From assembly GCA_009663005.1 (NCBI GenBank), contig VIGQ01000009.1, positions 142,501-157,500 of the forward strand: 15,000 nucleotides of DNA. Direction: 5' to 3'. The notes under the pieces were generated by a model. That model was given only the letters and a program-made list of their open reading frames with translations, had not been told where the DNA came from and did no database searches. Positions 9,649-15,000 of this stretch are shown here, in pieces. The first letter of the stretch is position 1; every line of letters begins with the position of its first letter. Position numbers and translations under genes: made by a program. The stretch is from Actinidia chinensis (Eukaryota > Streptophyta > Magnoliopsida > Ericales > Actinidiaceae).

Positions 9649-9888
9649 GGCTCCATTTGGCACCAGCCTTTTTAGTTTTTTTTTGATTTTTTTGCTTAAA
9701 ATAAGCAAAAAAAGCCAATCAGATTTAGTTTTTTTGCTTTTCTGTTTTTATTTTTTTGCTTAGTTTTAGTTAAAGTAAAGTCACAAAAGCAAAAAAAAAA
9801 AAAAAAGCCCCAAAAAAAAAATTAATATTTTAATAATAATTAATAACTTTAAAAAAATTAACTTTTTAAAGATTACCAAACGGTAGCC
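9649..9888. mobile_element. MITE, 240 bp, GGCTCC/GGCTAC inverted ends
   Basis: The left end GGCTCCATTTGGCACC pairs with the reverse complement of the right end, GGCTACCGTTTGGTAATC. 'GGC...GTTTGG' ends are common in plant Tourist (PIF/Harbinger) and hAT-like MITEs. The interior is almost entirely A and T homopolymer runs with 'tttgctt' and 'aagcaaaa' words in both orientations. The flanks (ata to the left, att to the right) are not an exact target duplication, so family assignment remains undecided. Confidence 0.6.
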
Positions 9889-9952
9889 ATTAATTCGCGG
9901 TGTGTTGTTCCTTTGGAAAGTTGAACCAACCCATTACGCTTTCAATGACAAG

Positions 9953-10073
9953 TTGAAATTTTTAAAGTCTTTGCTTATCTAGAAATCAGAACGTGACCCT
10001 GTAATGCTTTTCAACTTTAATAAGTGAAATTTTAAAGGATTGCTTATCACAAATCAGAACGTGACCCTTGTAG
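9953..10073. repeat. two-copy tandem repeat, period about 68 bp
   Basis: AAATCAGAACGTGACCCT occurs at 9,983-10,000 and again at 10,051-10,068. Each copy is preceded by a 'gaaattttaaag' and 'tgcttatc' context. The repeat lies just left of the larger duplication that starts near 10,085. Confidence 0.8.
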
Positions 10074-10084
10074 GCTAGGCCCCT

Positions 10085-10840
10085 TTACACCTGTTTGGCG
10101 GAGGGAGATGGTGCCCGGATTTGGCATTTCTCACGGATTTGGTCTACCTCCTCTCTCCCATCTCCGGGTTGGTTTTGGATCTCCTCATTTGTGTCCTAAT
10201 TTTCTTTCAGCGGATGGCTTCCAAATTCATCCACAAGCCGAATATCACGGACAGGGGTTACCCCGTCACGTGGTAACGACGAAAAACACCGCGTGGTGGT
10301 TTAAAAGTCGGTTTTGTGCCCCCGTTTTTTGTTGGGTTAACTTTTTTCTAACCAAAAAAACACAAAATTGTCGAGAAGAAAAATCACATTCAATTAGACA
10401 AGAATAGAAGAAGAATGGATTTAATCGCTGCACTAGTTGGAAGATGAAAGGGGTGGAAAATGAAAAAAACCAAGACAACAGAGGAGGAGAATTTTTTAAG
10501 GAAAGAACTTTTCACAAGAATAAAAACTTAACCAAAGGGAGCCTGAGGTGGGAGGTTCAAGGAGCATAGAAAACGACCTTCATCGTTTATCACAGAGAGA
10601 GAGAGGCGTCTTCCTGTTCGTTTATCAGAGAGAGAGAGAGAGAGCGAGGCGTTCTTGAGAGAGGGAGTGTTGTCTTGGACTGGCTAGTGGCTGATGAAGA
10701 AAAAAAAGGAAAAAGGCAGGAGGAGGAAAACTGCCAGGAAGTTTCCCAAAGGGCAAGGGCCCCTCTAACTGCTATTTGAGCCGTTCATTTCTAAAAACCT
10801 ATAAAAAATTTGGTAAGTGAGTATGAATTTGTTGTGAATT
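10085..10840. repeat. duplication copy B1 (partner B2 at about 11,327-12,055)
   Basis: B1 and B2 share, in order, ctgtttg, gcggatggcttccaaattca, cacggacaggggttac, gtgcccccgttttt, gggttaact, ctaaccaaaaaa, agatgaaaggggtg, cacaagaataaaaact, catcgtttatcacagaga, aactgccaggaagtt and aaagggcaagggcccc. Differences are dominated by single-base insertions and deletions. No protein family is recognisable in any frame. (AG)n runs at 10,597-10,606 and 10,627-10,644 lie within it. It is probably part of a repeat-family element rather than a gene. Confidence 0.8.
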
Positions 10841-11104
10841 AATTAAAATGTTAAGAGAAACCAGTGCTGTAAGGGGAGGAATGTAGGAGACGGGGGAAGG
10901 GAATGAAGGGATAAAAAAAGAAACACAAGAAGGGGGAGGGAACTGTGGGAGAACTGCACCCAAAAAAAAAGCAAGAAGGTAGGGGGGCAAGGAGCGAGGT
11001 GAGGAGAAGGGAAATAAGGGGAGGGGGAAGCAGCGAAGGAGGAAGGAAGACAGAGGGGACAGAAGGAAACGAAAGGAGAGGGAAGGAACAACTCAGTAAG
11101 CGAA
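10841..11104. other. strongly purine-rich spacer C1, T-depleted on the plus strand
   Basis: Nearly all bases from 10,870 to 11,100 are G or A on the plus strand, with G runs of five or six. The homologous spacer C2 (12,056-12,304) has T at most of the positions where C1 has G. The minus strand shows two long open frames rich in S, P, L and F, but these are by-products of the missing stop-forming bases and carry no recognisable protein. Confidence 0.75.
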
Positions 11105-12055
11105 AGGGGCGGTAATGTTGGGCGTTTACATCGGAGCACAGCAATCCAAGAGCGAAATCCCCTTCGGCAAAAGACAGCCAAAACACCCAAACAGTAAAGC
11201 AACCCGGTTTAAAAGGTGGGGACCCCCCTTATTATAAATCCTCCCTCATTTCAAATCCCCCTCAAAGCCTCCCTCAGTTTTATTAGCCACCAAAATCATC
11301 TCCTGCCTGCCCAAAAACGGGCCGTTACAACCCTGTTTGCGGAGGGAGGAGATGGTCCCGGATTTGGCCATCTCCCGGATTTGGTCTCCTCCTCTCTCCA
11401 TTCTCCTGGGTTGGCTCCATTTTGTGTCCTGTGATTCTCGCGGATGGCTTCCAAATTCATCCACAGCCGGATATATCACGGACAGGGGTTACCCGGCCGT
11501 GGTACGCGGAATACCGAGTGGTGGTTAAAGTCGGTTGTGCCCCCGTTTTTTTTGGGTTAACTTTTTCTAACCAAAAAACAAAAAGTGTCGAGAAAATTCA
11601 AATTCAAATTAGCCGAGGATAGAGAATGAATGGTGTGAATCGTGCATAGTTGGTAAGATGAAAGGGGTGATTGAAAAAACCCAAGACCAAAAGAACACCA
11701 GAGGAGATATTTTTTAAAGGAAAGTTTTCACAAGAATAAAAACTCTTACCAAAGAGGAGCCGATGTGGGGAGGTCCTCGGGAGCCCATAGAAACGACTTC
11801 ATCGTTTATCACAGAGATGAGAGAGGGTTTCTTCCGTTTCGTTTTCAGAGGGGAGAGAGAAGAGAGAGAGGCGTCTGAGAGGAGAGGGAGTGTGTCTTGG
11901 ACTTGGCAGTTGGCTGATGAAGAAAGAAAAAAAAGAAAGGCCAGGAGAAAAACTGCCAGGAAGTTACCCAAAGGGCAAGGGCCCCCTCTAAATGCATTGC
12001 CTTTCATTCTAAAACCTATAAAAAAAATGGTAATTTATATTAATTTTTTAATTTA
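11105..12055. repeat. full duplication unit A1 plus B2
   Basis: A1 (11,105-11,326) matches A2 (12,305-12,524) through ccaagagcgaaat, caaaagaca, aaggtgggga, ctccctcatttca, agccaccaaa and aaacgggccgtta. B2 (11,327-12,055) matches B1. The order B1-C1-A1-B2-C2-A2 means a near-tandem duplication with a period of roughly 1.2 kb. A-type units end in CCAAACGGGCC, which resembles a plant MITE terminus, but I find no matching opposite end. Confidence 0.75.
11348..11375. other. small inverted repeat (hairpin) in B2
   Basis: GGAGATGG (11,348-11,355) and CCATCTCC (11,368-11,375) form a perfect 8-bp stem with a 12-base loop. In B1 the same arms exist but lie further apart, so hairpin spacing is not conserved and a function is unlikely. 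Confidence 0.5.
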
Positions 12056-12524
12056 ATTAAAATTTTTAAGAGAACATCTTAATTGTATTTAAGGAGTACC
12101 GGTTATTTGAAGTGAATGTGTAAAAAACAAAAACACATGAATTGTATGTAACTTGGGAACGGCACACCATAAAAAAGAATGTAAGTGTAGTTGGTGAAAG
12201 GAGATAGAATATGTAATTTAAAAAAGTGAGGTGAATGCATCTAAATATTAATTTAATACATATTTTACCTAATTAAACGAAATGATATTTATATGAACAA
12301 CGAAGTAATAAGTGGGGGGAAGGGGCTTGTGTACAGATTATCACATCATAGCCAAGAGCGAAATGCGCGGCGTCAAAAGACATCCAAAACCAAACTATAA
12401 ATCAACCCTTTTAAAAAGGTGGGACCCCCACTTATGATAAATCATCCCTCATTTCACATCCCCTCTCCAATCCTCCCTCTTTTGAAAGCCACCAAACTCA
12501 TATCCTAGCCAAACGGGCCGTTAT
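12056..12524. repeat. duplication copies C2 and A2 (partial second unit)
   Basis: C2 (12,056-12,304) is AT-rich and aligns with C1, for example aaacaca, aactt or aact, ttaaacgaaatgatattta against ggaaacgaaaggagaggga, and gaacaac. A2 (12,305-12,524) aligns with A1 and ends in AAACGGGCCGTTA. No B unit follows; the next DNA is unrelated GC-rich sequence. Confidence 0.75.
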
Positions 12525-12727
12525 GGTCTATACAAATCGAGGGGCTTCTCAATCTTCCACTCTACAAATCACCACCTTCACATACTTCGCTTTGGGAATT
12601 GGGGACAATGGGTTTTCTTTTATGGGACTGATCAGACGGGGCGCGCGGCTGCGTAAGTAACGACGGGAGGCCAGCTGTCTTTAAGAGCCAAGTATTTTCC
12701 AGATGGGGTAAACCCAATTAAAAGTTA

Positions 12728-12804
12728 AGCTCACACAGAGCTAAAGGTGCAGCTAACACGGAGGCCTTAAAAGGGGCAGCTGTCACACGGAGCCATAATC
12801 AGTC
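12728..12804. repeat. three short tandem units beginning AGCT..CACxxGGAG
   Basis: Units begin at 12,728 (AGCTCACACAGAG), 12,751 (AGCTAACACGGAG) and 12,778 (AGCTGTCACACGGAG), with a further AGCT at 12,804. Unit length is 23-27 bp. They could be degenerate repeated regulatory sites or a small minisatellite. Confidence 0.6.
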
Positions 12805-12843
12805 AGCTAAAAAATCTCTCCTCTGTATTAATCGGCTAAAAAA

Positions 12844-12892
12844 CGCGCGCGCGCGGTTCGCACGTGGGCTGTGGCAGCGCGCGCGCGCGCAC
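12844..12892. repeat. paired (CG)n tracts
   Basis: A 12-bp alternating CG tract (12,844-12,855) and a 14-bp alternating GC tract (12,877-12,890, extended by AC) are separated by about 21 bp. Alternating CG is the classic Z-DNA-forming sequence, and the two tracts are also mutually complementary. Such a long CpG run is uncommon in methylated plant DNA. Confidence 0.8.
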
Positions 12893-13373
12893 GATGTGAT
12901 GCGGGGAGAGAGGCGAGAAGGCTCAGTGCTGGTAGTTCACTACCTCTTAGGACCAGCTATCGAACCTTTGCAACGTACAAATCGAGAAGAAATAGTAGAT
13001 CGACGCATCCGCAATTTCAGTTTCGCCGGCGCTTCACTCTTCCTTCAACAACTCCAAAAAATGGTTCACTCAAACAGACAAAAATAGAAAGTTTGTGCTA
13101 AGGGATGGTCTTTGCGGGCCGAACGACGTCGATCAGGAGAGCTGCGAGGATGATGTGGGGGTATGTATAAATAGTATTATATATATATATAAATACATAT
13201 ATGGTCAGATGGTGTACAAATATATTAATTGTCATTCGATGGTACGAAAAAATAGTAGAAAACTCTGTAGGTTAGTATCAAATGTGATGATTATAAAAGG
13301 TTTTTTTTTTTCTAGTTTTTAATAATATTTTCTGTGTATGAGGTGGTAAAAGAAAAAACTCATAGTACAAATT

Positions 13374-13550
13374 GTGGTTCAGACATTGAAGGATGATGAA
13401 ATGGTTTATAACTTGGAAGATTCGATGCAGAGAAATAATGATGAAAAGGACTATATTGATGAACTGATGGCAGGAAGAGAACATGATGGAGATGACACAG
13501 AAGATAGATTGGAGGACTTTCGTGTTCTCGTTAAATATGCCCGGGGTGAA
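13374..13550 (+). pseudogene. acidic N-terminal segment, possibly of the FAR1-related gene
   Basis: An open frame from ATG 13,374 encodes an acidic stretch (DDEMVYNLED, NNDEKDYIDEL, EHDGDDTEDRLEDF in order). FAR1-family proteins often have an acidic, low-complexity N-terminus before the FAR1 domain, and the clear FAR1 domain starts about 290 bp further on in the same orientation. The frame then runs into unrelated pyrimidine-rich sequence. Membership in the same gene is inference. Confidence 0.45.
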
Positions 13551-13835
13551 ATCCCTCTTACCTCTTTCCCTTATTTGGGAACACGCCTCCTCTTTACTGT
13601 TAGTCTTCTCGCTTTAGTTTAGTTTTCATGGTGTCTATTTCACTTGGGTTTTCGTCCTTGTCGCTATCTTCCGTTTCCTTTCCCCACGTTCGTTTTTCTG
13701 TTCTTCTCGCTCTTTTCGTCCTTCTTCTTCACTTTTCACCCCCTGCTGTTTTTTTCGGTTATCCTTTCTTTTGTTGCTGTCTGCTTTGTGTTGGTCTTAC
13801 TTCTTCTTGTGGGTTGTGTTTTACTAATAAATGTT
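13551..13835. other. pyrimidine-rich interval (intron or insertion candidate)
   Basis: The plus strand is strongly T- and C-rich (many ttctt, ctctt and tcctt words), ending in 'ttttactaataaatgttgagg' just before FAR1-domain coding similarity resumes. It could be an intron of the FAR1-related gene or an inserted sequence. Hydrophobic open frames here are products of T-richness. Confidence 0.4.
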
Positions 13836-15000
13836 GAGGAATACATATGTTGGCATGAAGTTCGAATCTGATTGATGATGCAATGTGTTCATAAGAGGTA
13901 GCTAAGACTATGGGATGTGGTGTACGCAAAGGGGGAGTCCAGAAGATCAAGAAAAGCATGTTGTGTCATGAGTTGCCGCTCTTTTGTTCTAAGGAAGGGT
14001 TTTTTCGAGAAGGAAAGATACAGAAAATGCCAGCTGACAAAAAAAAAGGCGTAGTGGAGAATGGGGAGAGACTAGAAAGGGTTTGATGTGGATCAAGAAT
14101 ATATGTGAACAAAACAGATGAAGGAATGGGTCAGTCTCATTATTGGAGGAGGGGAACCATAATCTAAGTGTGGTGATGAAAACTCCCAAAAAGTGTCATT
14201 TATTTACTTCTCATAGAAGAGTAGATGGTAAATCAAGGTTGCTATGATGAGAAAAATGAATGAAGCAGGTATAAGAAAAAAATTAATGATTGCATATCTT
14301 TCTGAAGAAAGCTCAAGGAAGACGCAATGTTTGGATTCACGAAAGGGATACTGAGAAATTATTTGCGTTGTAAGTAAACGGGCGGGCGAAGACTTTTGAA
14401 AAAAAAGGAGAGCACAATGTTTGTGGACTACCTCTAAATGAAAACATTAGAGATTAGAGAATCCTCAGTTGTTATATGGCAATAACAATTAGAGCTGAAG
14501 TACAAATGACAAATTTTTTTTGGGTGATGCCAAAAAAGCAAGAATGGATTTAGCATTTGAGATGTGGTGTGGCTTTGATTACAATCTATGGATACGAATG
14601 GCCTATGCCAACGCACTTTATTCCTATTGTGGGTTAACAATTCATTTGCAACTACTTTGTTTGGATGTGCTTGATGCTTGACGAAAACAGGGAATTCTTT
14701 TCAATGGGTGCTTTTTGCTTCAAAAATGGATGAAAAGTAATGAAGGGTTTTAATCCCAGCAATCTTCATGATCAGGATGCAGCTATGCAGCAGCACCTTG
14801 CAAAGATTATCCAAATACATGTCATCGCTTTTGTGTGTGGCATTATCTTCCAAAAAGTTAAAAAAAGCACTTGGCAATTGTTCCGGCGAGGATCTCTATT
14901 TGTAAGGCTTTTCTCACTGTATACGAAAGTTTGGAAAACAGTTGAAGATTTTGAAATGGGGTGGGATGCTTTACTTACCAAAGTATAACTTGCATGACAA
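13836..15000 (+). pseudogene. FAR1/FHY3-related pseudogene (FAR1 domain plus MULE transposase domain), cut by window end
   Basis: FAR1/FRS proteins are plant transcription factors derived from Mutator-like transposases. Pieces appear in collinear order but changing frames. YVGMKFES-like sequence is at 13,842-13,870, GVRKGGVQK at 13,907-13,957, CSKEGF at 13,986-14,003, RIYVNKTDEGM at 14,095-14,127, and NHNLSVV with SHRRV at 14,153-14,228 (together the FAR1 DNA-binding domain). MRKMNEAGI is at 14,245-14,273 and GFTKGILRNYLR at 14,332-14,370. The MULE domain has QMTNFFW (about 14,503-14,523), GDVV..FD (14,559-14,580), IPIVG, LFGCA (14,657-14,671) and the HDQDAAM acidic motif (14,767-14,787), then the frame stays open to about 14,988. 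At least eight frame changes or stops break it. The remaining MULE and SWIM zinc-finger parts would lie beyond the right edge. It is not possible to tell which FRS subgroup it belongs to. Confidence 0.85.

Larger units (their letters stand above)
12525..13170. other. GC- and CpG-rich leader-like block upstream of the FAR1 relic
   Basis: This block is clearly richer in CpG than its neighbours, contains GTAAGT near 12,653 and GTATGT near 13,162 (possible splice donors), and sits upstream of the plus-strand FAR1-related pseudogene. It may be that gene's former promoter and 5' leader exons. Short open frames near 12,871-13,101 are arginine-rich and unrecognisable. The link to the downstream pseudogene is inference from position only. 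Confidence 0.35.

Noticed and set aside
10843..11202. Two long overlapping minus-strand frames rich in S, P, L and F as a secreted or membrane protein
   Set aside because: The plus strand here is almost free of T, so the minus strand lacks A and therefore stop codons. The homologous spacer C2 has no matching frame.
11763..12056. 97-codon plus-strand frame in B2 and the 97-codon antisense frame at 11,714-12,007
   Set aside because: Low-complexity R, K and E translation of GA-rich repeat DNA. The frame is not kept in the homologous copy B1 because of single-base indels.
13628..13871. Hydrophobic plus-strand frames in 13,628-13,871 as a membrane protein
   Set aside because: The DNA is pyrimidine-rich, which gives F, L, S and V by composition. 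The end of the second frame merges into FAR1-domain similarity in another frame.
1..15000. CRISPR array, prophage, operon or other bacterial-type system
   Set aside because: No regularly spaced identical repeats with unique spacers, no compact collinear genes and no ribosome-binding sites. All recognisable content is plant nuclear.

Overview
The window looks like an AT-rich intergenic or accessory stretch of a flowering-plant nuclear genome, probably a eudicot. The evidence is a decayed plant-type UDP-glycosyltransferase, a decayed FAR1-related (MULE-derived) transcription factor, a copia-like solo LTR, several MITE-like elements with terminal inverted repeats, (TC)n and (CG)n simple repeats, and no dense bacterial-style gene packing. 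I see no intact protein-coding gene, rRNA, tRNA or CRISPR array. 

Layout. 1-1,490: AT-rich DNA with an imperfect tandem repeat (about 270-590) and an array of CACTA-like subterminal motifs (about 690-1,135). 1,493-4,285: two direct copies of a repeat carrying a broken exon of an unrecognised membrane-type protein. The first copy is split by a 544-bp solo LTR and followed by a 473-bp MITE. 4,290-7,040: mostly featureless AT-rich DNA. 7,040-8,516, minus strand: a whole UGT gene (closest in my recollection to UGT89) broken by many frameshifts and by a stop at the tryptophan of its HCGW motif. 8,998-9,888: two further inverted-repeat elements. 9,953-12,524: a short tandem repeat, then a near-tandem duplication with a period of about 1.2 kb. 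12,525-13,170: a GC-rich, CpG-rich leader-like block with (CG)n tracts. 13,374 to the window end, plus strand: a FAR1-related pseudogene with both the FAR1 DNA-binding domain and the MULE transposase domain, running off the right edge. 

The genes do not form a system. They are two independent gene relics in a repeat-rich setting. The oddest observation is in the near-tandem duplication. In a 49-column aligned stretch, every T of one spacer copy (19 of 19) is a G in the other, while nearly all other bases agree. The single-base indels throughout both pseudogenes and both tandem copies leave open whether some decay is real or reflects imperfect assembly polishing.
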